The notes beneath the pieces are model-generated. The model saw only the letters and a program-made list of their open reading frames with translations. It did no database searches and had not been told where the DNA came from. The translations under genes were made by a program, and so were the position numbers. From the NCBI RefSeq assembly GCF_029227915.1, contig NC_079887.1:11470001-11534000 (forward strand): 64,000 bases of DNA, given 5' to 3'. This document shows positions 25,108-51,474 of this stretch, piece by piece. Every line of letters starts with the position of its first letter. Position 1 is the first letter of the stretch. This stretch comes from Hydractinia symbiolongicarpus (Eukaryota; Cnidaria; Hydrozoa; Anthoathecata; Hydractiniidae).

Positions 25108-26430
25108 ATGCCTATACCAACGCACTTGCCATGCATTTCAGTGAGTGTTAACAGTGATCGTGATTCTTTGATATCGCAATACTTCTCTCAAGACATGACA
25201 AATCTTGAAATAATATCTTTTCTTGCAATTCATCACAGTATTTACATAAGTTTGTCAACATTGAAAAGAAGTTTAAAAAAAATGTGCTTGAGACGACGCA
25301 TTGGTCAGTACGAGTCCAAAGAGGAAGTGATTCAAGCGATTTCAAGTGAATTGACTGAAAGTGGAAAGTCACTAGGTATTATAGCATGAGTATACGAACA
25401 GGACTTAAATTTTTTAATGTCTTGTTCCCAAGCATTTTCTACCAGGCGTGAAAACTGTTATTACAGTTGTTTACTTTTTTTAGGCTACAGAAAGCTGTGG
25501 AAGGCCATAAAGGCAAACGGAATATCAGCCAGAAGATCATCTGTCATGGAAATTTTAAGAGAGTTGGATCCAGTAGGAGTTGAAAGTCGCGCAAAGAAAC
25601 GGTTGAGGCGCCGAATCTACAGCGTACCTGGGTCAGATTTTTTATGGCACTTGGACGGGCATGACAAACTGAAGCCCTACGGTTTCAGTATACACGGTTG
25701 TATTGACGGGTTTTCCCGCCGATTAATTTGGCTCGAAGTTGGACCCACAAATAAACGACCAGAAGTTGTTGCCAACTATTTCTTAGAAGCTGTAACCCAG
25801 TTGAACAGACTACCTACTAGAATAAGAAGCGATGACGGGACCGAGAACAGCATAATCGAGGCCATTCAGATATGCATGAGGGCTGATCACACGGATGAGT
25901 ATGCTGGTCTCGGCAGTTTCATCGTGGGATCCTCTCCGAACAATCAAAGGATTGAATGTTTTTGGTCGCAGTTGGCCAAGGATAGACCAATGTGGTGGAG
26001 AGAGTTTTTTGCAGAGCTTTCTGGGATGGGCTATTTGGATGGTGGCAATGTATTGATTGCTTAATGCGCTCGTTTTTGTTTCATGCACTTGATTCGAAAA
26101 GATTTAGATGATATGGCGGTGCGCTGGAATCAACATATCATTGCACCGAGCAGAGGTTCAACCCTACCACGCGGACGTCCAGATACCTTACATTTTATAC
26201 CAGAGCTATACAATAGCAAATCATACAAGAAATTTGTTGACATTAGTGACATCAGCGAATTCAACGATCCTACATTTGCTATTGCTGTTGCAGACAACGA
26301 GCCTGAGTTTATTGAATTTGCAGACACAGTCCTTGCAATGAAAGGACACCCAAATGGACGTCCAAGTACAATTCAGCAAGCCTTAGAAATATACTTTCTT
26401 TTACTTGATGCTGTAGCAGAATTTATGTAG
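25108..26430 (+). pseudogene. IS3-like DDE transposase/integrase, one in-frame nonsense codon
   Basis: Two exons, 25108-25375 and 25484-26430, joined in phase 1 across a 108-bp intron with GTATTA and TTTTTTTAG ends. Together they give 404 codons. The N-terminal ~89 residues look like a helix-turn-helix DNA-binding segment. The catalytic core follows: Asp in HLDGHD (codon 25654-25656), Asp in RSDDGTEN (25831-25833) and Glu in NQRIECFWSQL (25954-25956), matching the retroviral-integrase/IS3 DDE arrangement. A TAA at 26062-26064 interrupts an otherwise continuous frame about two thirds of the way through, and the frame then runs on in register to 26430. Without readthrough the protein loses its C-terminal third. 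Confidence 0.75.
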
Positions 26431-26846
26431 ATAACAATGTAACAAGTTGGTGTTGAAAAATACAGATGTAATCTTGAAATCTTCAATCTTAAAACAAAAT
26501 GTTTAATACATTTGAAACAGCTGTATTAAAAGTTAAAATAAAAAACAAAATAGAAGAATGGTCCATTATCAATGATAAAAAGCACTGATTCAGCTTCATT
26601 AAAAATAAAATACAGAACAAAATAGAGGAAAGAAAATCTGTGTCATTCAGAATTAAAACACAACAAAAACAGAAGACAAAACAAAAGACACCCCCTCCCC
26701 CCCCCGTGTCAACGGCTATGAAAAACACAATTCAAGCATTGTCGTGGCCAATATTTGCAAAGCTGAATGATGTTTTAAAAAATATGCTAATTCAAAAAAC
26801 AATAGAATACCACTGATAAAATATACTTATCAAACAACAAGTATTT

Positions 26847-29530
26847 TTAAACAATGCCAAAGCCCGGCGAATTAATAATATCTTCGGTAATGTTTCTAGA
26901 AAATTTTGACCCAGTATATCTTGGTACAACCAGAAAAGTGAGCTGATACTGATATGTCGAAACACTGATTCTTCCCTTTCCAGTTATATGATCAAAAAGA
27001 ACTTTGATTTTTTCGTTATTAGGTACAACAGTAGAGCCTGTGAGAAACATCATAACATCGCCTAGTGAAAGTTTTTTCTCTGATTTAGCACTCTCTTCTG
27101 TTTTTTCATTCTCGACATCAGATACGGTGAAAGTTTTAACAGTGATAGACTTACCGTGACCCAATTCATCGAGGAAGTTTTTCCAATTGTAAAAAATATC
27201 TTCCTCTAGGGCAGCTTTATCACTTTCGTTCGAATATGTTACATCAAAACAGGACTTGATAACCTCAGGATCAACAAGATCTTGGTTGTAAGTGAATAAC
27301 TTCATGGCTTCCAAAGGATGCTTTCTAAGCAGATCAAGAACACCAAAAGCTTCAAGTCCCTTTAAAAATTGCTGAATTTCCTCTAATTGCATAGATATTA
27401 TGATGTGGTGAGCAACCTTTTGCAATAAATCAGTTTTGTCTGCTAGTTTCGGACATGGTTTGTTGTAACCATAGTCAAATCGTTCATGGAAACGTTGAAC
27501 TTGAGACTGAAATTCTGCTTCTTTATCACAATTTCTGATATTTTCAAGTTTAATTTTGAGGTCAATGCTGGGTATGTCATCAATGTAACATAAACAGTCT
27601 TTATGCCCTGAAATAGATTAAATAATCTTAGGCATAAACAAGAAGTCAATATCAAAATTTGCCAAATAATTCACTAAAACACATGCAAACAAGGCCTTTT
27701 ATAAAGCTTCAATACATCAACACTAATGTAAACCAAACGCCACCTTGGAAATCACATGTTAGTTAATCCTTAGACTCACCGACCCTGAACCTTTGAAACC
27801 ATATCCCCCCCCTCCCCCTAAACAATGTCGAAATGTACATATTTCATGAAGCAGTAAAATGACATGAAGGCAAAAATAGGTTTTCGTTTTTAAAGAACTC
27901 ACCCACTATAAAGCCACTGAGACCAGCACTGAAGTATGGTGGATTGCAACCATGTAATAAAGATAATGACACAAATTTTCCAAAAAACATATATTGATCT
28001 TCTGTTAACTTTTGCAGATCATGGATGAAAAATTCATTATTTTGAATGCCATATGTAAGTTTACCAATTGTGCTTTGATAAAATAGCGATATTAACTCAC
28101 GAGTAGGACCACCTGTGTCTACACCAGCTTCCTTACCACCCATACTGGTGAATTCTACCTTGAAAGGAGACAATTCAGCATCTGAAAAAAACACCTCCAT
28201 TTTTTGCATAACATCATTAAATACACATCTTCTTCTGATATTAAAAGTTACTTTACTTTTTTTCATGAACTTCGCTGACAAAACATTCAACTCCTTCTCC
28301 AAGTTTAATTTTGGTGAATTACTAGATAGAGCTTTAATACGTTGTTCTCGCAAATTTTCGATAGATCTGTCAGTAATATTTTCATTGGATGGTTCTTCGG
28401 ATGTTGATCCACCTTCAGAGTCAAATGAATTCTTTTGACTATCTTTCTGCAATGACTGTTCAACTCCTTATCTTGCTTACATCTGATGCAAAACCTGAAG
28501 TAAGTGCCCGAGCATGTGTCACAAATTTTTTTTTTCAAAGCAGGACCAGCAGCAGTATTAGGCTCAGAATCAGAGAGTGACATACAATCATCATTGTAAT
28601 CATAATCAAAATAATTTTTAAGCTCTGGACCATTATCATTTAAACTAGTTCTCAAAACAAACCATGTTTTTGATGGAAACAAACCCCTTTCTTTAAGATA
28701 ATCTGGAATACTGTCCCGTAAGTTGACTGTAGTACTGGTAACATCTTCCAGTTTTGCAGTCACTTCTAGTCGGTCTTCATTGAAACAGTTCTTTCCACAC
28801 ACACCAAAATAAACATCCAGACTTTTGGTCAATAAATGTTTGAAAGTTTCAAAGCAGGACCAGCAGCAGTAATAGGCTCAGAATCAGAGAGTGACATACA
28901 ATCATCATTGTAATCATAATCAAAATAATTTTTAAGCTCTGGACCATTATCATTTAAACTAGTTCTCAAAACAAACCATGTTTTTGATGGAAACAAACCC
29001 CTTTCTTTAAGATAATCTGGAATACTGTCCCGTAAGTTGACTGTAGTACTGGTAACATCTTCCAGTTTTGCAGTCACTTCTAGTCGGTCTTCATTGAAAC
29101 AGTTCTTTCCACACACACCAAAATAAACATCCAGACTTTTGGTCAATAAATGTTTGAAAGTTTGATTCTCCTGATTTAAAGCAATGAAACGGCTTCCTCC
29201 TCTCTCTGCTTGTTTCACATTTATCCAATTTCCTCCAACCTCTCTCATCCACCTTACTTGGATTCTAATATCCTTTTTATTTGTTGAAGCATTGCCAGCA
29301 GCACGAACACTTTTTTTGGTTATCTTTGTCAACAAAGTGTTCAATCTGGTAGTGATGTTTCCATGTCTCTTCTGTTCGTTCTTGATATCACTGGATTCTC
29401 CATTACAAGCTTGGTCTTGGTCTTGTTTTGACAAAATACTTCTTTCAATTTCTTCTTTCACCTCTTTCCTGACTTCTTCATTTTGAATTTGGAAAACAAA
29501 CAGAACAACTTTGCTCTCACCCCGAGATAC
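26847..29530 (-). pseudogene. HECT-type E3 ubiquitin ligase (G2E3-like) carried by the transposon
   Basis: The 3' exons are 27903 and upstream, then 27607-26847, spliced in phase 1 across a GTGAGT donor. They encode a HECT domain with the N-lobe motif DTGGPTREL and the C-terminal GFG tail typical of HECT proteins. The catalytic region reads STYQYQL at 26952-26954, where HECT ligases have a thioester-forming Cys. An upstream region (29461-28850) contains an IQVRWMREVGGNW segment like the N-terminal part of related transposon-borne proteins, and a short Cys-rich stretch (CDTCSGTYFRFCIRC). A 314-bp tandem duplication breaks the frame in the middle. The gene is therefore annotated as broken; its ancestral role in the element is unknown. 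Confidence 0.7.
28533..29160. repeat. 314-bp tandem duplication inside the HECT gene
   Basis: The block 28533-28846 is repeated at 28847-29160 with very few differences. 314 is not a multiple of three, so the second copy changes the frame. Confidence 0.9.
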
Positions 29531-29778
29531 CTAAATAAATCCTCCATAAATGGTATGGGAGGCGCTGTGGTGGAGTTCAACCTCGGTTCCAGGATACTGC
29601 AGATAAACTTCAGACCAAGGTCTGTAAAATAGCATAAATTTGATTTTCATAAGAACTTTCTAACACAAATATAAATTCTCGCGCACAGTTTCGAAATTCT
29701 CGCGCACAACAGTTAGAATTATCGCGCAGTGTATAAAAAATTCTCGCACTGTGACCCTTGTGGGCCATCGTAAATTTC

Positions 29779-31116
29779 GAATCCCAAGGTTTTTTGTCTC
29801 CTTTCCTAATTGCTGTCCTGATATAAAAAAGAAACCCTAGGGTCCAGTTTAGCCATTTTTTTATTTTTCCCTGAACAAAGTGACAGAATTAATGTAAACA
29901 AACTTAATAATATCTTGGACAAGGCAACCATTAGGGATGTTTCCCGAGATCCACGTATTTTGTATAAGCACCCGCTTAAAGAATTACCTGTATTCAAAAT
30001 TTGTAAATTTCTTTTGCTTGATGCATCTTATCTCCAGGACGTTTTGTCTCTCATCAGAGCTGCGTTTATCGTCAAATATACAAAAAGACGACAGAAAAGA
30101 TACAAAATGCCCTAGGGACGAGGGTAAAAAGGAGATAACGGGCTTTCTACTAAGCAACTTATGAGAAAATTTCTATTTAGTTCAAAACAATTGTTTAGCA
30201 ACTCGAGTACCAGGTCAAACGAAGGAAGGTTTTCTTTTTAAAGCCATCCGTAAACGTGTGTTCTTTTCCATTCCCTAATTGTATTGCCCCCATCTTAATT
30301 GCTTTGGCTTCCAGAATAATAACACAAATTGATAGAAACAATATATTTCCCTAGGAATGAGTAAATACAACACCTTCAGTATGCGTAGACTATTTATGGA
30401 AAATTTTTAGAAAGTGGGTAGAAATGAAGCTTCCTCCTTTGTGCTTCGTCATTTGCTCAAATATATAATGCATATCCTAAGCGTCAGGATATGCATTATA
30501 GGCGTCTTCATGCCTTGAAGGTCAGGTGCATGAGACAGATAAGATGCACTGAGCGTCAGATGCATCGACATGTCCTGAACGTCAGGCACATGCTAATTAT
30601 GGTGTTTTTTTTCCATGGTGTATTAGAGAATAATAATGTTTTTATTCATAGTGATGTTTTTATTCTGAGTGTCAGGTGTATGAGAGATGCCCTGAAAGTC
30701 AGGGGCTTCGACATGCCCTGAGCGTCAGGCGCATGTTTCCTATTCACATGATGAGTACACTAGAGATGTCAGGTACGTTTCTACAATCACTTATATCAAC
30801 AAATTACCTGCCTAAAGGTGTGACAAAGGAGGCCCGACATACCCAAATTTCCCCATACTGTGAACAGGAACCACAAGAAATATACGTTATTTGCTATTAT
30901 CTCCAATATGACGTGATACAATGCAATAACACAATATAACCACAATGTTATCGACTGGCATAGCCATATTTTATCTCACCAACACTCATAGCTGACAACA
31001 CGTAACACTCACAGATGATAATACATAAACAGTCATTAACTGTGAATTAATTAAATAAAGAAACTAAATAACACCAAGACAAATTAAATATGTCAACAAA
31101 TTATACTGCGAGTACA
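29779..31116. other. Intergenic DNA with hairpin/palindromic repeat cluster
   Basis: No gene is supported. The notable content is a cluster of GTCAGG-containing palindromic motifs at 30465-30735. Confidence 0.4.
30465..30735. repeat. Cluster of about seven dispersed CCTGANNGTCAGG motifs
   Basis: It begins with a perfect hairpin at 30465-30499 (14-bp arms, loop AAGCGTC). Variants of CCTGAGCGTCAGGCGCATG follow near 30516, 30549, 30574, 30667, 30693 and 30717. Each is an imperfect palindrome followed by a CATG-like tail. Confidence 0.7.
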
Positions 31117-33640
31117 CTACAGAGCTCTCACATCCCATAGCCTATTGATCTTATTAACATTGGCAATGTTAGTACACCAGTTTTGTAACACAGTGTCACT
31201 CAAGTGGATATATCTACGATAACAGTCGCTAGACCACCTTCCTAGTATTTTTGTAGCTGAATTAGGGATGCTGCAAAATGCCGCCGCTGATGCCCCTCCA
31301 ATTCTACAACTGGGTCTGTTCAAGTCAGCCCTGCATTTTAGGGATATATTGAGCATGGCACTGACATATTTCCGAATCACAAATTCACCAGTATGCAAAA
31401 AAACCAAGGACCGGGGACCAAACCGCGAAATGATAAGTAATGCGCAAATGCGTTTACGGGACAAAGGCATCCACTAATCCTGGCCAAACGGATCTTAATG
31501 CCGGCTCTAAATGGATCAGTTTTTGAGCTTTTGACATTAACGTACAGAATGATAAGTGTCTTAGAGGATCCCATTGGTAATTATTAGGAGAGACCTACTC
31601 AAATACTCGCGACAGGTCAAAAACACCATTTAACACTAAGCAACGCCAAATAGCCTTATCGTAGTTAAGAAATTGGCTATCTTCCAAAAACGACAAATTC
31701 TCTGATAGATGAACCGAGGTGATTGGCAGGCGAAGTGTAGGTATGTTAGGCAAGCTTCTCTGTATACCACGCATAGTGTATCTTAGTCTATTCATATTTG
31801 ACATTGTGTTGTGACCATTAATAACACTCTCATATTGTACTGCAGCAACTTTTAAGGTTTTGTATTTAATCGTTGACGCAAGGTGCGTAGCAAAGAGTTG
31901 TAAAGTTAGTTCCTGAAGTGGAAACAAAGGGGTTGACAATTGATAGCAAAATCTTTTATACGCACGGAAACCAGAACGATAAGTTAACCTGGTGTTTGTG
32001 AAAGCGATGAATTTAAATAAAATCTCAATCGGCGATTTACATGAACCCGTGCTCCAAATATGCACCAATGTCTCATTGTCTGTGAGCTGCTTCTTATCCT
32101 TTCACCCGGCACCCCAAGTGTACAGCAACCACAATAGCCAAAAGCTCTAAAAATGTAATACTGTTATCCTTCCTGGTGAACTTAATAGAGAACCATGAAC
32201 CGTCATAGAAACCACCTAAACCTATATTGGACGCATCTGTAAACAAATTTAAACTGGAGGAATTAACTTTTTTCTGACTGTATCATAGCCACACCGTCCC
32301 AGGTTGGCAAGAACTCACACCACCATTGTATGTCCTTTCGCGATGTAGAAGTAATACTAATATGATGGAACAAACTAGTCACAGATATGGAAAGATCAAT
32401 CAAGTGCCTCAAGAACATGCGGCCATATTTAACAACCTTACACGCAAAGGACAACGAGCCAATAAGAGACAATAATTCTTTTTTTGTACACTTTTTTTAC
32501 TCCCGTCACAGTTGTAAAGTATTAATTAACGCTTGAAATTTATCATAAGGTAAACGTATAATGAACTTGCTAGTATCAATTTCTATTTCCAGGTACATAC
32601 CTGTGATGGCCCAACAAGCTTATCTGAGGCTAAAGGAAGCGCTGAAAATACATCTTTAATTACTTTTAATGTTGTTAAACATGCCTCCCTTGTTTTCTCT
32701 CCTCTAATGAAATCATCTAAGTAGTGTAATAAGTTTTTATAAAAGCAAGATAGTTAAGGATCCAATCAGCATGTCGGCAAATGTATTAAATATAAATAGC
32801 GAAAAACGAACGACCAACGATCTTTTCATTTTATTTTATTGTATAATATATTTAACTAATTTTAATTGATTATTCTTACATTTTAACTTTTAAACAGGAC
32901 GCATATTAATAGCAATATTTTTATATTGAAGTGCACATTCTGTATAAATATTCTTAAATAATAATAATAATAATCTCCAAAGGGAAGCACAATATCAAAA
33001 TAATACTGGCCTTTTTATTCATAACCTAACAGGTTCCAGTCCTCAAGGTTAACTGGGCACAGTCTGAAAGCATGTTTTATGTCCAGCTTAGCTAAGAAGC
33101 AATGTCGGCCTAAACGGATAACCATGCTGACAGCATCATCAAAAGAAGAGTACAAAACTGGATATTGATCCTTTGAAATTCCATCATTTACTAAACTCCC
33201 CTTTAGAGACGATAAATCTAACATAACCCTTATTGTGCCATCCTTTTTTGGAGCAGCGCCTAAAGTGGAACAATGAAAGTTACGTAGTGGGGGATATGAA
33301 AAAGGACCGACAGTATGTCCACGGTTTAATTCCTTAAGAATAGCCTCCTTAACCTTTGCCTTGTGAGTATCAGAAGATTTGTTATTTTTATTGCTAGAAG
33401 TAAGATAGCCACTATCCAGGCGAAATCATGTTTAAAAACCGACACAATGAAGTCAACTAAGGTCCTGTTAGGATAATTGGACAAAATACTAATAATAATA
33501 CAAAATACTAATTGGTGGCAGCGAGAACACCTATGGGAATACAGGCAAGGCCTGGCGCGGCGAAACTCTTGGTTAAACCGCCGACACACTTGATAGGAGA
33601 GGGGGACATTCCAAAACCGAGTTACAAATGCACTTACCAA
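31117..33640 (-). mobile_element. Degenerate DIRS-type retrotransposon (reverse transcriptase and tyrosine recombinase)
   Basis: Read on the minus strand, upstream to downstream: an RT segment around 33240-33015 with the DIRS-like phrases MLDLSSLKGSLVNDGI and AKLDIKHAFRLCP; a later RT/RNase H piece at 32472-32263; the N-terminal half of a tyrosine recombinase at 32068-31595; and its C-terminal half at 31470-31117, with RIGGASAAAF and GRWSSDCYRRYI (the Arg and Tyr catalytic neighbourhood). Several frameshifts and stops separate these pieces, so the copy is dead. The domain order, RT then YR, is that of DIRS elements. No terminal repeats could be delimited. Confidence 0.75.
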
Positions 33641-33816
33641 CCGGTTTGGACAGCTGAATGCAAAATGTCCTTTCTCGGAACAAGGAAAACAGGTAAAGTC
33701 CTAGAAGCGAGAGGCAGAGGTGCTAAAACCAAAGGATTGAGAAGATGATGTTGGAGTGAGCAAAGGGGCCCCGCGCAGCTACTGATTGAAGAAAAGGTCA
33801 TCTATGGCGGGACAGT

Positions 33817-33936
33817 GTATGGTCGATTAAAAGCATACCTATGTTTCAATTTTCTACATCAGTGCACAAGGTGTAAATATTTTTATTTATATATGGTACT
33901 CCATTATACATGTCTCCTGAATTAGTGGAGGAGAAA
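33817..33936 (+). pseudogene. Duplicated fragment of the kinase gene (exon 6 plus part of its intron)
   Basis: About 120 bp match 38515-38624: the intronic phrase CAATTTTCTACATCA, then exon 6 codons for GTPLYMSPELVEE. The splice acceptor TATATAG is changed to TATATAT, so the fragment could not be spliced in. It lies just upstream of the intact gene. Confidence 0.8.
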
Positions 33937-34245
33937 AATTGTCTTTATTAGCACGGCAACGAAAGGCGAAGGGTGAAGAAGATTTAGAACAGCGTCATAA
34001 ATTACTTCGGGGGGAAAAGCCTGAGACGATGAGTGATAGGGGCAGCGTAGGCTCCCGTATATATGCCAGGTACATGAAGTTCTTGCCAAATACCATAACA
34101 AACCTTTTGCCAGAGAAACGCGATTTATGTTTGTTTTGCCTGCTGCCCTATGCATCTGGATCTGCACTGTCTGTGAGGGTTGGAAGGAGTTTTTGAACAG
34201 ATAATTTAGATAAGCACACATATATGTGATTAGCAAAGATACATA
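33937..34245 (+). other. Upstream region of the kinase gene with an unassigned open frame
   Basis: An 85-codon open frame (33939-34196) rich in charged residues looks vaguely coding, but no family is recognised and it has no in-frame link to the kinase start. The promoter of the kinase gene should lie here; no clear TATA box is seen. Confidence 0.3.
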
Positions 34246-49261
<15,016 letters not shown>

Positions 49262-51054
49262 TGGTGAATCGGAGTTTATCTATACGAAAAGAGGACTGCT
49301 TTCCGTTTAATCATCTAGTATCGAGGAAGGCCCTATATATTGGATTATGGAGTGTCATCAGAAAATGAAGCTGTAGTTTTTTTTATTTTCACTTTGTTTT
49401 TGTTTTGAAGTAAAAAAATTAAAGTTATAAAGTTAAATCTTAAATTTCAAATATTTTTACCTATTTTTCTTTTAATGTCTTTATTCATTTAAAATATTAC
49501 GCTCTACCACAACAGTACTCGTCGCTACCTTCAGACACCGCCTATAAGTAACCTTTATGTTTTTCAACAAAAAAAGTTGAAAGTTTCAATTTACAGAAAA
49601 TTATAAAAGTTTATACTTCTTATTTATTATATTTAATATATATTCTAATTATAACACATTTTTTGTTAATGTCTCATTTTTACCTTTCTTGGTGTGAAAA
49701 GCATTTTATCACGAGGCTATGCTGTGGTTATGCATTTGAACAAAGTGACATATATGACAAAAGCTTGACAATGCGGATTTAGGAAAAACAGTGAAACCTT
49801 CAGTAGAGGCTCTCAACAGTTACGATCGCGTTAACACATAATGTATTTTCTGAAAAGTACTTTGGGTTATCTAACCTTCCCTGATTGTTATTTTTTTATA
49901 TTATTTTCACCTTCATCTCTTAAGTTCATAATTATTGCGGACCCCAGGGATTCTAACACAGACTCCTCTCTTGAGCTTGGACAAGAATATTGAAACGGAG
50001 GCAGTTTTTCCTCATTTTTCAAAATATGTGTCAAAAAAATTGTCAAACATTTAATGCGTTTGTTGTCTTGTCTCAACATATTTTGATTAACACGTATTAT
50101 AATTTTGTACACTTCTATAACTCACGAACGTTTTTTAGTAAAGTGAGTTTAGATTCAATCGAGTCAAGAAGTCACTGTGTCTCACTGATAATGCCCGACG
50201 ATGGGTACTAGTGTGGACTTGATGAGACCTTTAATTACAAAACATCCACACAAGAGAGCAATAGTTAAATTGTGACAAAATATATGCGTTAAATAAACGA
50301 GTGACTTGCAGCGGATTGAGAAAATTACGTATACGTGCAAGAGCTTTCGTTTTTTAAGAAATATCCCTGCACACTTGTTTCACATGTAAGTTAAAACGTA
50401 ACTTTAAGTCTATATAAACCCCTAAAAAAGTTAAACTCTATTGGAATTCAGAATACCAACTGTTCCTACAGAAAAGGATATTTATCAGGACTTGCAACCA
50501 TTTCATTCTGACCAAACTATTCAATAATACTTAACGTGTGGCTTCCTAATTACGTTGTCTATAGTTTTATCAGAAACATATAGGGTGTTATCTGAGACGT
50601 ATAGGTGGTGCCAATACATTTATGTAAAGCGCCACAAGCTGTTTCAATCTGAAAAGTATCAATATCATGACATACAATTTAAGGGTCGTCTATAGAACTT
50701 GCTCATAGATTTTTTCAAAATGTCCTTTTAGCATATTGCTTAATCATTCTGGCTAAAACATTAGTTGATGAAGTTACAAAACCTGCCATGTTGGACGTTG
50801 GGCGACGATTCTTTAGCACCAATTGACAACTAAAATGTCTTTGATAGTATGTTACTACTTTATGTGGCACCTTTACAATTAGAAATGAGAAGTCATTTGT
50901 TTTATCGAACAGGCATTATGAAAACGTCCTATTGGGCTATGGTAACGTCTAAATACAGAAATTATGTTTTTACACCACCAAGCTCTTTTTTTCGTGCAGA
51001 GGGTGTTGGAAAAAGTGATGCAAACAGGTTCCACTTTAAGAATGTTTAAAGAGA
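49262..51054. other. Intergenic DNA downstream of STK36
   Basis: The first ~170 bp are the kinase 3' UTR up to the ATTAAA at 49418. Beyond that I see no supported gene or RNA. Confidence 0.4.
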
Positions 51055-51355
51055 TTGAAAGACAAAAAGAGATCAGATCAGCTAAGAAGCAGACGTTTTT
51101 TAATATTGGAGATTTTGTCCTCATGTTGAGTTGATACATTGAGATGTTTGGAAAATAGGTTAAGAAACTGTAGTGTTATTGGGGCAAAGTCCATAGGCAG
51201 ACCGAAAAAGACCTGGCAGGAGGTAATAAGGACAGACTTAATCCCAAAGAATTAGAGTTTATAACTAACAAAGTCTAAATCAGATTGGAATAACCCGTCC
51301 TACCCATGCTAGTATGGAAAATGGATTTTAAGCCGATGATTACGATGATGACGAG
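51055..51355 (+). mobile_element. Divergent (GAT)n-tailed LINE 3' end
   Basis: It retains the phrases GGGGCAAAGTCCATAGGCAGA and AAGACCTGGCAGGAGG and ends in a degraded CCCATGCTAG...GATGATGACG tail. Older than the copies in STK36 judging by divergence. Confidence 0.6.
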
Positions 51356-51385
51356 AAAAAAAAAGTAAATAGAATTCAGGTTGCT

Positions 51386-51474
51386 AAACTCGTCCCCAGT
51401 GCCTTTTGTCTCTTTTTTTTTCGTCTCGCCATTCAGTAAAAAAAAAAGAGACAAAAGGCACTGGGGACGAGTTT
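51386..51474. mobile_element. Foldback MITE with almost perfect 36-bp arms
   Basis: Arms begin AAACTCGTCCCCAGTGCC, with a 16-bp loop between them (about 51422-51437). The direct repeat CAGGTTGCTA flanks it at 51377-51386 and 51477-51486, consistent with a target duplication. Confidence 0.75.

Larger units (their letters stand above)
24785..29772. mobile_element. IS3-like (IS3EU-type) DNA transposon carrying a HECT ligase gene
   Basis: Terminal inverted repeats start TACGATGGCCCACAAGGG at the left and mirror it at the right, flanked by an identical 6-bp duplication AATTTC (24779-24784 and 29773-29778). Inside the termini are clustered copies of GCGCGAGAAT: roughly eight on the left (24803-24960) and four on the right (29675-29755, inverted). 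The element encodes a DDE transposase on the + strand and a HECT-domain protein on the - strand, arranged tail to tail. The IS3EU label rests on the transposase motif pattern and the 6-bp duplication, and is an inference. The ends are well preserved although both genes are mutated. Confidence 0.8.

Noticed and set aside
33512-33748. 78-codon + strand frame
   Set aside because: It lies antisense to the upstream part of the DIRS-type element and shows no recognisable domain.
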